64,000 nt of DNA from Thiosocius sp942490985 (GTDB lineage Bacteria > Pseudomonadota > Gammaproteobacteria > Chromatiales > Chromatiaceae): contig CALNYW010000006.1 in NCBI GenBank assembly GCA_942490985.1, positions 62,001-126,000 of the forward strand, in the 5' to 3' direction. The translations under genes and the position numbers were made by a program. Below the pieces are notes generated by a model that saw only the letters and a list, made by a program, of their open reading frames with translations, was not told the origin of the DNA and did no database searches. This document shows, in pieces, positions 19,050 through 28,300 of this stretch (positions are counted from its first letter, which is position 1; each line of letters starts with the position of its first letter).

Positions 19050-19316
19050 TCAGCAGCTGGCCCGACCATTCTTATTATTTGATGCCCAGTCCAGCCCGAC
19101 TCGAATAGCATTTCCCTTCAATTTCATACCGTCAAGTCCGGCAAACGCGGCACGAGCCTCTTGCGCTTCCATCCCGATTATCGCAATTCCTTTGCAGTCG
19201 CCGGATAACAGGTCTTTTATCAGTTTCAAGGAACGTACGGTTCCATATTCGGAGAACAGTTCGGTCAGGCTCTCTTCAGTAGTCGACCTCGGAAGCCCAC
19301 GGACAGATAAGATCAT
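19050..19316 (-). CDS. RNA-recognition-motif (RRM) protein
   Basis: The 88-residue protein is a single RRM. RNP2 is ILSVRGLP (2-9) and RNP1 is CKGIAIIGM (41-49), with the beta-alpha order and LDGMKLKGNAIRVGLDWA at the end as expected. In RNP1 the aromatic at the third RNP1 position is Ile, so RNA stacking may be weaker. Bacterial RRMs are small cold-shock or RNA-chaperone-like proteins in cyanobacteria and some proteobacteria. The last ten residues are polar. It is transcribed toward the methyltransferase gene. Confidence 0.88.
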   Translation of the reverse strand: MILSVRGLPRSTTEESLTELFSEYGTVRSLKLIKDLLSGDCKGIAIIGMEAQEARAAFAGLDGMKLKGNAIRVGLDWASNNKNGRASC

Positions 19317-19518
19317 CAGGAAATTACGCCTTAAACAGGGTGATACAACGATTGGGCCAGACTCTACTGGTCAGGTCTATTGCGCGGCCTTTCAACGTGG
19401 GACAAGCAGCAGGGAAAACGTTTACCGACGGACGATGCTTCCGATTTATGGGCCCTTCGGCGCTGGTGCTCGGTCGCCAGCTGTCGACCGACGAACCTTT
19501 TGTCCATGGGTACTGTGG

Positions 19519-19683
19519 CTAACTGCGCCGCCTTGACCGTTCATTTCGTTCGATTTGCTCGGTTTCACACTCAGGCGAGCAGGTACTTCGTCGCGTGTTT
19601 TGGCCCGCGAGGAAAGTGCGACCACAAATCCTGCAGACTCGCACTTCCTGGTCTGTGTCGCGGTGCTGTTGTCTCTGCGTCAC
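19519..19683 (-). CDS. Small zinc-ribbon-like protein
   Basis: A 54-residue product, with the GTG at 19683 chosen because AAGGGAG sits six bases before it; the longer frame to 19746 has no such site. Four cysteines form VCRICGRTF and STCSPEC, a CxxC...CxxxC zinc ribbon. The tail is rich in Arg and Glu (QIERNERSRRRS), suggesting RNA binding. It has the size and look of small zinc-finger proteins of unknown role. It is not in the frame of its neighbours. Confidence 0.6.
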   Translation of the reverse strand: MTQRQQHRDTDQEVRVCRICGRTFLAGQNTRRSTCSPECETEQIERNERSRRRS

Positions 19684-20539
19684 AACGTTCTCCCTTAGAC
19701 CTTCCCGTGTGGAACGGACCGCAAAGATTGGACTGGGTCGGCGCAAGCCGAGTGGTGAGGGCTATTCGAGCCAAGACCATAGACACTACTCCATATCTCG
19801 CACTGCCGCACTGCAAATTGCAGGCTATTAGTCCACTAGGCCCGGTTCACCTGTTGTAAGTAGTATGTCGACAGTGATGAAACAAAGGTCTCCGGGTCGG
19901 AATTGCCCATTGTAGCCACCTGGCTTGACGAACCCATGAATGAGTACTTCGACGGTCGGGTGCAGCACAATACGCATCTGGGGCCTGTAAAGAGTGGCAA
20001 TGGTTACCGAAATCACCTGTGCCGCCTGCGATTGCGTACCCGAGAACCGGGGTCGGTATGGTCCAAACCGATGAGCGCATTCGAGGAAGAGAGAGCCGGG
20101 GGCCGAATGTAGTCTTCCGGTCGATTACTGACCGGAAGGACCCGTCTGAGTACTTGACGCGTGAGTACGAGCGTTCAGTTTTGCCGCCGCCTGTACCGGG
20201 CCCACCCAAGGTCTACTGAGGGCGAAGGTAATCGACAAGTCCACGCTTCGCCGTTTACGCGGCAGGGTTATCATGGACTCGGACCAACGTTCACTGTAGG
20301 TCAGCGAAGACTTGCGACGCTTTATTGCCGCCAGCCTGCTGTAAGCTTTTTTGCTCTGACCCCAAATGATTGTGTCGCTTGACTTTGACATACTGGACGC
20401 ACTCTTAATTATGGAGAAGCTTCCCGATACGTCATGCCAATCTTTTTCCGGCCGGCAGCGACCGAGGAGTGGCTGGGTGCGGGATCTGGATTGCGCTGCT
20501 GCAAAGTTCCTTTGGTATAGACCGCAGGGGAGAACCACG
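19684..20539. other. Gap without a confident gene
   Basis: Both strands carry short frames, none with a ribosome-binding site and recognisable sequence together. A minus-strand 62-codon frame at 19828-20016 reads MRIVLHPTVEVLIHGFVKPG near its middle and could be a remnant of a larger gene. The stretch may be decayed coding sequence; nothing else is visible. Confidence 0.4.
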
Positions 20540-20929
20540 ATGAAGCGATTCATAGTGTTGATGTTGCCAGCTTTTTTGGTCAGCACAGTCATGGCGGAGG
20601 ATCATCCTGAGACAGTCTTTCCTCAACAGCTTAGTGCCGAGACACTGATGAGCTACTGTGCCTCTAGTTCAATAACAAGCCGTGGTCGCCAGCGGCAACG
20701 GTACTGCGCTGGATTCGTTAGCGGCGTCGAGGAATCGCTGCGTCTACTTCGCATCCGTTCGTCACAAGACCCGAATTTGTCATTGTGCGTGCCGGAGAAT
20801 GCGACTGCTCGCCAGTTCCAGGAGGCATTTGTCCGATACGCTGGCCGATCAAGCACTGACCGCAACCAGCCTGCCGTCCTTGTCGCTGTTGAAGCTTTGC
20901 AGACGGCCTTTCCTTGCAAGGTCGATTAG
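20540..20929 (+). CDS. Rap1a/Tai-like small secreted protein
   Basis: The 129-residue product has a signal peptide (KRFIVLMLPAFLVSTVMA, cut near AED) and a mature part with three cysteines. The pattern YCAS...YCAGFVSGVEESL...LCVPENATARQFQEAFVRYA...AVEALQTAFPC matches the Rap1a/Tai family, whose founding members protect Serratia cells from their own type VI secreted amidases. Many family members in genomes without such effectors have unknown roles. ATG at 20540 follows AGGGGAG; the longer frame to 20366 is upstream read-through. No type VI secretion or amidase gene is visible nearby. Confidence 0.75.
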   Translation: MKRFIVLMLPAFLVSTVMAEDHPETVFPQQLSAETLMSYCASSSITSRGRQRQRYCAGFVSGVEESLRLLRIRSSQDPNLSLCVPENATARQFQEAFVRYAGRSSTDRNQPAVLVAVEALQTAFPCKVD

Positions 20930-21161
20930 TGGGCCAAGCAGGGGGTTCTGTAATGCTCAGAGCCCCAAGGTTGAGCCAAGGCAAGGCGCACTCCGCGGGG
21001 AATGGCATGCCCTTTTCAAGGCGTGCGACGCAGTTCGGGCGTTAATGCAGGATCTCCTAGGAGGTCTGGTCCGCAGACCCCATCGCCCGCGTTGCACTCG
21101 CTTAAATCAATACGGGCTGGGTCCCGCGCTCGCGTGGCCTTCGGGTATTCTTCCAGGGCAC

Positions 21162-21767
21162 CTACACGATGAACGCCAACGCTAAGGACGCGAGCAGCAA
21201 GATCGCGAAAACAATATTGATGCGCCTCGACGTCTTTGGGTCGAGGAAAAGGTGTCGCAATGCGTTGCCCGCGACCAGCCAGCTGAGGTCGATAATTGTC
21301 AGAAGCGCGAACAGCGCGAGACCTTTGACGACGGCATCACTGGTGACGTCGTTTGGGATAACCACGAACCCCGCGAACAGGGTCGCGAACACCGCATAGC
21401 CCTTCGGGTTGGTGATCCCGAGAAGAAATCCGCCGCCAAAACCTGGTGCGCGGTCGTTTTCGGCTTTCTCAACCAGTGGCGGTGCAGTGGCGATCCGATA
21501 GGCCAAGTAGGTCATGTAGGCAGTAGCCAACCCGATCAGGATTGGTGCTACGCCAGGGTAGTTGAGGAGTGCGCTGACCACGCCGCTTCCGACCAGCGAA
21601 ATCGTCAATGCTGCGCCGCAGATCGAACCGGCGAGGAAACGTCTTGCTGAGCGAAATCCGAAAGCGGCCCCGGTAGCCGCCAGTCCCAAGGTGGCGGGTC
21701 CCGGGGAGGCGACCAGGGCGATGAGTGCCGCAATGAAGGCGCCGAATTGAGCGTAGTCGAGTGACAT
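21162..21767 (-). CDS. LysE-family amino-acid exporter
   Basis: The 201-residue protein has about six membrane segments and the LysE/RhtB signature ASPGPA(T) near residues 20-25, with FLLGITNPKGYAVF near 110-125, also typical of the family. The family exports amino acids such as threonine, homoserine lactone or lysine; substrate unknown. It is not clearly part of an operon. Confidence 0.9.
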   Translation of the reverse strand: MSLDYAQFGAFIAALIALVASPGPATLGLAATGAAFGFRSARRFLAGSICGAALTISLVGSGVVSALLNYPGVAPILIGLATAYMTYLAYRIATAPPLVEKAENDRAPGFGGGFLLGITNPKGYAVFATLFAGFVVIPNDVTSDAVVKGLALFALLTIIDLSWLVAGNALRHLFLDPKTSRRINIVFAILLLASLALAFIV

Positions 21768-21798
21768 CGAGCCAAGGCAATCGAGAATTGATTACTGA

Positions 21799-22110
21799 TT
21801 ACTTGCGCTTGCGAAATTCGAAGGCCTCCACACATGCAGGAAGGTCGTAATAAAGCGGTGCCCGCTGGCCGCTTCGGGCGCCGTAGTCACGGTAAAAATG
21901 GTCGCAGGCTGCGCGGTCTGGCTTCTGTTTCTTTGTCACGCATTCCTCGATGAACCGGGCGCGCTCCGGCGCCAGGCGTTGCTCCCTGGCCTGTTCGCAA
22001 GCGTTGTCCAGTTGCACCTGCCGTTCAGCTTGGCCGGTATACCCACTCGTCGTCCCTGCGGCGACCAGGGCGATGATCAGTAACACCGTGATTGTTGAAG
22101 GCTTGGCCAT
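21799..22110 (-). CDS. Small exported protein of unknown function
   Basis: The 103-residue product starts at the ATG at 22110, after AGAGGA; the longer frame is not supported. A short hydrophobic N-terminus (ITVLLIIALVAAG) is a signal peptide or single anchor. The rest is polar with four cysteines (ACEQ, EECV, ACDHF, ACVEAF), possibly two disulfides. I do not recognise the family. It lies just 31 bases upstream of the LysE gene on the same strand, so the two may be expressed together. Confidence 0.65.
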   Translation of the reverse strand: MAKPSTITVLLIIALVAAGTTSGYTGQAERQVQLDNACEQAREQRLAPERARFIEECVTKKQKPDRAACDHFYRDYGARSGQRAPLYYDLPACVEAFEFRKRK

Positions 22111-22519
22111 GTGGGGTCCTCTTATTCCGATGGTCCAGGAAGCGATAGGAGGTATTGTGCCTGACCGATAGCGCGTTGGTGCTGTTGTTACATGAGCCGC
22201 AACGGTTTGTGGCGTTCGGCGTGCAAGCGATGGAGCAACCGCATGTGCTTCCGCGATCCTGGCTGGTTCGAGCCCTGACGTTACGCCGAACTGTGTTGTG
22301 TCAACCTGGTCACTGATCCGCTGCTTCTTTTTGGCGTGTTTCGTGGGCCGCCAGCAATCACTTGCCATAGGTATTGTGTCCCCGGCCGTCACGCACGCGA
22401 CCTCAGTGACGGTCCTACATGGAGTTCTCAACGACCTCCTCTGAGTCCTCACACAACATCAACCAGATCATTCTCAGACGAGATGCCGGCGACCCCCGAA
22501 GAAGTCGGCAAGCTGTATT
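22111..22519. other. Gap between two hypothetical genes
   Basis: Frames on both strands lack ribosome-binding sites and sequence resemblance. I see no promoter, repeat or RNA signal. Confidence 0.4.
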
Positions 22520-23029
22520 TCAGGTTTTCTTTTTCTTTTTCCGTCCTTTTTTTCGCTTGCCTTTCTTTTCTTTTTTCTTGCCATCGTGTTTGGGCGCGCT
22601 GTTCATGACGGACGTCACTCGCAATCTCTGCTGTTCCTTGTATTCGCCAAGCAAGGCAAGGGTGTTTTCAATATAGTCCCGATTGGTGGCCTCGCCGGCA
22701 ATGTAGCGATGCAATAGGTATGTCCATTGCTCGTGAATCTCACACTGTTCAGCCGCGCCCAGAAAGGCTAGCGGGCAATCGGCGCAACGCAGGTATGTCG
22801 TACGGCTCGCGACGGTGCTTCTTTCCCAATCACGCCGATACCGCGCGGCGTGCTGACCGATCCATTCGATGGCCCTGGTACTGTGCTCCGCATCCGGAAA
22901 CCTGGCCAAATATTTCCGCAGGGTCTTGATCTGCCTCTTGAGGAATTCGTCGTCGGGTGAATCCATATCGTCGGTATCCACGACAAAGCGCAAGATCAAC
23001 GCCATGAATGCATCATCAACGACAAACAT
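22520..23029 (-). CDS. Unknown protein with a lysine-rich C-terminal tail
   Basis: From the ATG at 23029 (GGGGAAG upstream) the product has 169 residues; a TTG at 23062 would add 11. The body is alpha-helical in look, with a cysteine-containing segment LRCADCPLAFLG...CEIHEQW near residues 80-105 that could bind a metal or heme. The last 19 residues, KKKEKKGKRKKGRKKKKKT, are almost all basic, so the tail may bind nucleic acid or membrane phosphate. The gene has no recognisable family and no obvious operon partner. Confidence 0.6.
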   Translation of the reverse strand: MFVVDDAFMALILRFVVDTDDMDSPDDEFLKRQIKTLRKYLARFPDAEHSTRAIEWIGQHAARYRRDWERSTVASRTTYLRCADCPLAFLGAAEQCEIHEQWTYLLHRYIAGEATNRDYIENTLALLGEYKEQQRLRVTSVMNSAPKHDGKKKEKKGKRKKGRKKKKKT

Positions 23030-23128
23030 ATCGCGTCTTCCCCAGGTTGTTTTCTGCGCCAAGGCGTGACCAGTGGGCGGGCCAAGCTCTTAACATAAGC
23101 CGACAACCATCACGCTAGCCCCTGCGAC

Positions 23129-24745
23129 CTATTGTCCGTAATAGTTGGGTGTAACTTCAGTCCAATCCTGATTGTTCACTGCGGGATCCATGTTGGGGTT
23201 ATAGAACGCGTCGTCGGTAGGAATGTACTCACCAGAATTGTTCATGTAGTACCGGTCGTAACCATCTTCGACCTGCCATGTCTGGCCGGTGTCCGAGTTG
23301 TAGACTGGTGTTGTTCCAGTGATCGCATCGATCTGCCTCTGGTGGCCGGTGTCTGTCATGTCCTGTCGCCTGCGCCAGCTCTCCATGCTGCTGTCGAGCG
23401 CCGAGTTCGAGCTCTGGCGCTGCGTGGCCATCCATCCGTCGAACTGCTGCTGCTTTTGCCGCTGCTGGGCATTGAAGCTGCGCGTCCTGTTTGCCGCGAT
23501 CTGCTGCTCGCGCTGGTTATAAGCGGCAATCTGTTCAGGATTGGATTTCTGTTTGGCAAGGGCGTAGAGGAATTCCTGTTTCCTTACATCGAATGCCCTG
23601 GTCGGGCCTTCGAGCACATGCATTGAATAAAAACTGCTGGTGCCGAACTGCGATCGCGAGTTTTTGAAGTGCACTACGATCACACCTTTCAAATTATTGT
23701 CATCTTCGTAGACGATGCCCTTGGCCGCATGATGATCCTGGCTTGGCGCGAACTTCCACAGCTGCGAGCTGTAGGCGGTGTCGAACTCGGCGATTTCAGG
23801 ATAATCCTCGATGCCAAGCACGCGGTTGCCGGATTGTTGGACCAACGGGATCAGCTTCGACTGAATGATCTGATCAATACCGGTATCGACCCCACTGAGA
23901 AATTCTCCCGTTACCTCCCTCGCGCGGACATCGCCGGGAGCAACCCACTCCTGTGACGTAACCTTCCAGTCTGCGGGCAAGGGCACCTCGGCGAGCAGCT
24001 CGCCTGTCTGTGAGTTATTGATAGGAAACCAGATGAGATCTCTGCTGACGTGTCGCTGATGACTAACCGGCGCCGCACGTGAAGGCTCAACGAGCTTTGC
24101 CTGATTCCTCGCCACCGGCGAGGCAGAGCGGCTAGCTGCTGCGACCTCTTGGTACTCGGAGAAACCAAAACGTCCAAGACCGACGGCAACGATCCCGACA
24201 GCACCCTGGCCGATAGTGTCATTGCCCAGACCACCCAGATCTGTCCCATTGACCGAGAGGGAGATTTCGTTGCCCGTTTCCTCGATCCGCAACCGGTTGA
24301 AGGTGTCCATGTCTGCGCGGGTGGAACTGCTCATGCGGAGATTGAACCCAGAGGCATCACGCCGGACCACCTCGAGCTGCCCTTCCGGCCCAAGCAACAC
24401 CAGGTAATAGTCTCCGGTGTGTGAATCGTACCCGTAGATCAGTCCTACCCGCGCCTGCGGGTCTTCTGTCATCATTTGGACGTCGACACTGATACTGCGG
24501 CTGCCACCTGCCGTACCGTCGTAGCCGGCGTAGTAGTAGCGAATAGCCCCCTGTTGGTCTCTATTTTCAAGCCAGTAATCGCCGGAAACATATTCCGCCC
24601 GCCAGCCACCCGAAAAACCCTCGTCGAGGAAAGCTTCGAGGCGTCCCATGTCGGCCATAGCCTGTGAAACACCAAGCTGTATCAACAGCACTAACGACAA
24701 CGAAAATCTGAACGACGCAAAGTCCCGGTAATTACTAATTGCCAT
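23129..24745 (-). CDS. Large exported protein of unknown function with an N-terminal jelly-roll-like domain
   Basis: The predicted 538-residue protein has a signal peptide (cut near residue 31, AMA). Residues 35-200 (FSGGWRAEYVSGDYWLENRD, then ARVGLIYGYDSHTGDYYLVLLGPEGQ, then NRLRIEETGNEISLSVNGTDLG) read as a concanavalin-like carbohydrate-associated fold. A middle domain of about 150 residues (LIWFPINNSQTG...) is followed by a Gln/Arg-rich coiled segment and a tail rich in Tyr, Asn and Asp. The start could also be the GTG at 24748, which has slightly better spacing from AAGGAT. No family name is clear; an extracellular or periplasmic location is inferred. Confidence 0.65.
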   Translation of the reverse strand: MAISNYRDFASFRFSLSLVLLIQLGVSQAMADMGRLEAFLDEGFSGGWRAEYVSGDYWLENRDQQGAIRYYYAGYDGTAGGSRSISVDVQMMTEDPQARVGLIYGYDSHTGDYYLVLLGPEGQLEVVRRDASGFNLRMSSSTRADMDTFNRLRIEETGNEISLSVNGTDLGGLGNDTIGQGAVGIVAVGLGRFGFSEYQEVAAASRSASPVARNQAKLVEPSRAAPVSHQRHVSRDLIWFPINNSQTGELLAEVPLPADWKVTSQEWVAPGDVRAREVTGEFLSGVDTGIDQIIQSKLIPLVQQSGNRVLGIEDYPEIAEFDTAYSSQLWKFAPSQDHHAAKGIVYEDDNNLKGVIVVHFKNSRSQFGTSSFYSMHVLEGPTRAFDVRKQEFLYALAKQKSNPEQIAAYNQREQQIAANRTRSFNAQQRQKQQQFDGWMATQRQSSNSALDSSMESWRRRQDMTDTGHQRQIDAITGTTPVYNSDTGQTWQVEDGYDRYYMNNSGEYIPTDDAFYNPNMDPAVNNQDWTEVTPNYYGQ

Positions 24746-24916
24746 CACGTTGATATCCTTGAGAAGCGATAGTGTTGTCGATGATTTTGTGATTCACCGC
24801 CGAAAACACCCTTTCAAAATCGAAAAAGTAAGATCTCATAATGAGCCTGACAAGTCAGTTGTAAATCTGTGAACGCCGACCTACACAGTTTTGGGCTGTC
24901 CAGGCATCAGTTCTAT

Positions 24917-24945
24917 TTGACAAGCGTTTTGTCGGCCACTAAGAC
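24917..24945 (+). promoter_or_regulatory. Predicted sigma-70 promoter overlapping a palindrome
   Basis: TTGACA (24917-24922) is a perfect -35 element, and TAAGAC (24940-24945) lies after a 17-base spacer as a weak -10. The palindrome begins inside this -10, so a bound repressor would block it. Confidence 0.55.
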
Positions 24946-24960
24946 TGACCGGTCAGTCTT
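24941..24960. promoter_or_regulatory. Perfect 20-base palindrome, TetR-type operator
   Basis: AAGACTGACCGGTCAGTCTT is fully self-complementary. Palindromes with a GACCGGTC centre are typical TetR-family operators. The matching regulator is not encoded within this window. Confidence 0.65.
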
Positions 24961-24970
24961 GAAAGTGGAA

Positions 24971-25141
24971 ATGGGCGACCTCGACGTGGCGCCGCCGTGC
25001 CGGGTCGACAAAGACGGCCTCAGATGGATCACAAGGCAGGCTCGCCGTAGAGAGGTTTTGGTCGATCTTGCGTTGCATCCACATTGCATACGACGCTTCG
25101 CAGTCAGTGGAATACGTGACTACAGCCATCTGACCAGGTAG
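24971..25141 (+). CDS. Possible small ORF behind the TetR-type promoter
   Basis: A 56-codon frame begins with ATG at 24971, with AGTGGAA just before it, directly behind the promoter-operator at 24917-24960. The product is basic and rich in Arg (ITRQARRREVLVDLALHPH) with no recognised family. It overlaps the end of the convergent gene at 25120-25356 by 22 bases. The setting is suggestive but it could be the leader of a lost gene. Confidence 0.3.
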   Translation: MGDLDVAPPCRVDKDGLRWITRQARRREVLVDLALHPHCIRRFAVSGIRDYSHLTR

Positions 25142-25356
25142 TAGATCCGTTGGCTTTCGGAGGACACTGAGGGTCCGTAGACGATCGCGGCATGCAGATG
25201 GCGGGTGGTGTCGGCCGCTTGTTGCGCCGCCTCGGCGGATTCAACAATTTCAACGCAACCCTCGGGGAAGCGTTTGCGGGACTGACGCGGCGTTTTGATG
25301 ACCGCGTAACGCTCTTGTAGCGAGCGAGATTCGGGGTCGATGATGACGTTGACCAT
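25120..25356 (-). CDS. Small conserved-looking protein next to the helicase-nuclease pair
   Basis: A 78-residue protein with an ATG start. The compact N-terminus (VNVIIDPESRSLQERYAVIKT) and C-terminal GPSVSSESQRIYYLVRWL look like a globular fold with a defined end. It lies 41 bases downstream of the AddA-like gene on the same strand, so it is probably the last gene of that repair operon. No function is recognised. Confidence 0.65.
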   Translation of the reverse strand: MVNVIIDPESRSLQERYAVIKTPRQSRKRFPEGCVEIVESAEAAQQAADTTRHLHAAIVYGPSVSSESQRIYYLVRWL

Positions 25357-25397
25357 GGCGGCATCTTAGCCTGAAAGCCCGCCGGGCAGCAGGCGGA

Positions 25398-28300
25398 CTA
25401 GCTTTGCGGTGCGTACTCCCACACCCGCCAGTCAGCGAACAACGGGAAATAGAGGGCCAGGCGGATTGGTCGCGGGTCGATCTCGTGGACGATGCGGGCA
25501 TAAGTATTGAGCTGCGGGCGATAGCGCGCCAGCTCCGCATCGAGAAACGCGCCGGTATCACTGTCCTGGTGGTCGCCGGTTTTGTAGTCGACGATCCAAC
25601 GGACGCCGTCTTCATCAACAAACGATCGGTCGATAACATAGTGCCGTGCATCGCCTTCGAGCAACGTCAAGGGCCACTCGCAGCGGGCTTCGGTATGGGG
25701 CCCTAAAATCCACCGCCCGGTCGTGTCATCAAGCGTATTGCGTAACGCCCGCAACGCCCTGTCTGTCGCATCCTCCAGTGCCGACGCGTCGACACCCAGG
25801 TTGCTGAGGGCCAGGCGCACGGGCTGGTACAGCTTGTCGACCCGTGACGCCGGCCAGGCGGTGATGCCGTCGAGCGCGATGTGTTCGAGCTGACGATGCA
25901 CCACCGTGCCGACATGCCGCGCCGTATTGCTCGCCCAGGCGAACTCAATCGTCGTCTCTGCGGTTGGTGGCGTGAGTTCCGGTAGGTTGTCGTAGGGAGC
26001 CAAGGAGATCCGGCTGGGTCGCCAGTCGGCTGCCAGACGGTTGAGTGCCGGCAGCGTTGTGGCAGGCTGGTCCTGCGGCAGCGCTGGCGGTTGGTCGAGG
26101 CCGACGAAGGCACTGGCGACAGCCGGCCAGAGTTGCTCGAGAAGTGACCCGGCGGCCGGTTTGCCATTGGGCTGTCGTGAACTGCTGGTGGCGTGGCCGC
26201 AGAGGTGCAAACGACGTTGTGCACGCGTGACGGCCACATAGAGCAGTCGACCCGATTCCAGTGTTTCCTTGTCTTTGTTCAACGCACGCAGGTAGTCCGA
26301 AACCGGTTCCTGGGTTTGGTTACCGCTGCGGATCGGCGCCATCAACAGCTCTGAGCCACCTTGTGGGGAAGGTCTCTCCAACCAGTACAAGAGCTCGCTG
26401 GTGGCACGCCGCGGCGTGCGACCCAAACCCGGCAGGATGACCGTGTCAAACTCCAATCCCTTGGATTTATGCATCGTCATCAACTGGACGCGGTTTGCAG
26501 GATTGGCCTTGGGGGTGGCATACAGTCGTTCGATTGCCCGGTCGAGGGTGGCAAAATCGGCGATGCCGTCGGCGTCATTGTATTTCTCCAGCAACGCAAG
26601 AAAGGCGAGGGCGTCGGCTTCGCCGGCTGGACCTGCGGCTGCCAGTCCGCCCAATTGAAGCCAGCTGGCCTCGACCCAGTGTCGTAAGGGTTCGCGACCG
26701 CGGCCAGGCCAGCGCCCATTCAGTACCTCGAGCACTCGATCGACGCGCTGCCGTGCGTCATCGCTCAGTGCTTCGCGCACACAGGGATCAGACAGCCGTG
26801 CAGGGATCGTGCGGGGCGTCGATTCGGCAATGATCAGCAGGTCTTCCAACGTCAAACCTATCCAGGGAGCGTGCAGCACGGTCAGCCAGGAAAGGCGATC
26901 GCCGGGGTGCAGCAAGGCTCTGGTCAACGCCAGCAGGTCGCGAACGACCGGCCGTTGCTCGAGTGGATCGATATCGACGGCCTGGAACGTTATGCCGGCG
27001 TCGGCTAACGCCTGGGCGATATCGCTCAGGTGGGAGCGTGACCGGGCCAGCACCGCAACCTGTCCTGCGCTGGTTTCGGCCAGCGCCTGTTCGATCAGCG
27101 TGGCGACCAGCTGTGCTTCGCTCGCGGTGTCGAGGATCGCCTGCGGATGAATCTGTACCGCGTCGGCCAGGGGAGCAGCATCATTTGCCGTTGCGGGCGC
27201 ATAGGGGACCGCGCCACGTGCCGCGTCGGTTTGTTGCGGCAAGATATTCGGGAAGCTTGCATTGAACCAGTTCACCAGCCCGGCGCCAGAGCGAAAATTC
27301 ACCGACAGACGGAGGCGCTCGAGCCCGAGATCGCCAATGCCTTGTGACCAGGCGGTCAGGTACAGGCCAACCTCCGCCGCACGAAACCGGTAGATCGACT
27401 GCATCGGATCACCGACCGCGAACAGCGTGCGGCCATCGGTCGGTTCCCAGCCGGCGGTCAATGTCTGCAGCAGCCGGTACTGGCTGCTGGAGGTGTCTTG
27501 AAATTCATCGACCAACAGGTGACGTAGCCGGTAATCGAGACTCAGCGCCAGGTCGGTCGGTGTTTCCGGCTCGCCGAGCGCGCGCAATGCGCGCAGTTGG
27601 ATCTCGATAAAATCGACCTCGGCTGCGTCGGCGAACACCAGCTGCAGTTCGGTCGCTGCGCGCAGCAACAGCGCCAACAGGACCGAGATAAGGTGATGCT
27701 GGCTCGTATCGTCAGGCGGCGATGGGAGCCTTGGTATCCAGGCCCACATCGCCGCGAGTTCGGGCGCTTCGTCAAGTCTGTCGGCGAGCGATTTTATCTG
27801 GCTCTTTGCCGCCTTCCGCCGCTGTTTCTCCTCTGCATCGATGCCTCGCTCGGTAGCCGATGGAAAACCGAGCCGAGTATCCCAGCTCCGCCGTATCTCA
27901 CCACCGCTGGTAAACAACAGCTGCGCGAGTCCCTGCCACAGCGTCAGAGCTGACCAGTCTGGTAGCGGTATCTCGTCGCCACCGGTCCATTCCGCGAGCT
28001 TGTCGTTGGGGCTGTTGTCGGGGAGCCTGTTGGCCGCCGCGCTGGCAACTGCGGTGAGCTCATGGAGCCAGGCTGATTCGCTGCTATCGCTGAGCACCTG
28101 CAGCTGTGCCTCAACGGCATGACGCAGTGCCTGCTCAACGGTTGTCGTGTCAGGCGGGTTGACGCTTAGGCCGAGCCATTGATCGCGCCGTGCCAGCATG
28201 GTGCATACCAGCGTCTCAAGCTGTCCGAGACGGTTATCCAAATGTGCGAGCACCGTAGCGATCGCGTCGCCGATGTCGTCGTCTTCCAGTAGCCGTAATG

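Larger units (their letters stand above)
24746..25119. other. Gap with a TetR-type operator and a promoter
   Basis: This stretch holds a perfect 20-base palindrome (24941-24960) overlapping a sigma-70 promoter (24917-24945), and a short frame downstream. No TetR gene is in the window. Confidence 0.5.

Noticed and set aside
19847..20209. 120-codon minus-strand frame in the gap
   Set aside because: No ribosome-binding site and low-complexity, atypical composition; the region is kept as unassigned.
24869..25141. 90-codon frame starting before the TetR-type promoter
   Set aside because: The part before 24971 lies upstream of and across the promoter, so only the shorter frame is plausible.
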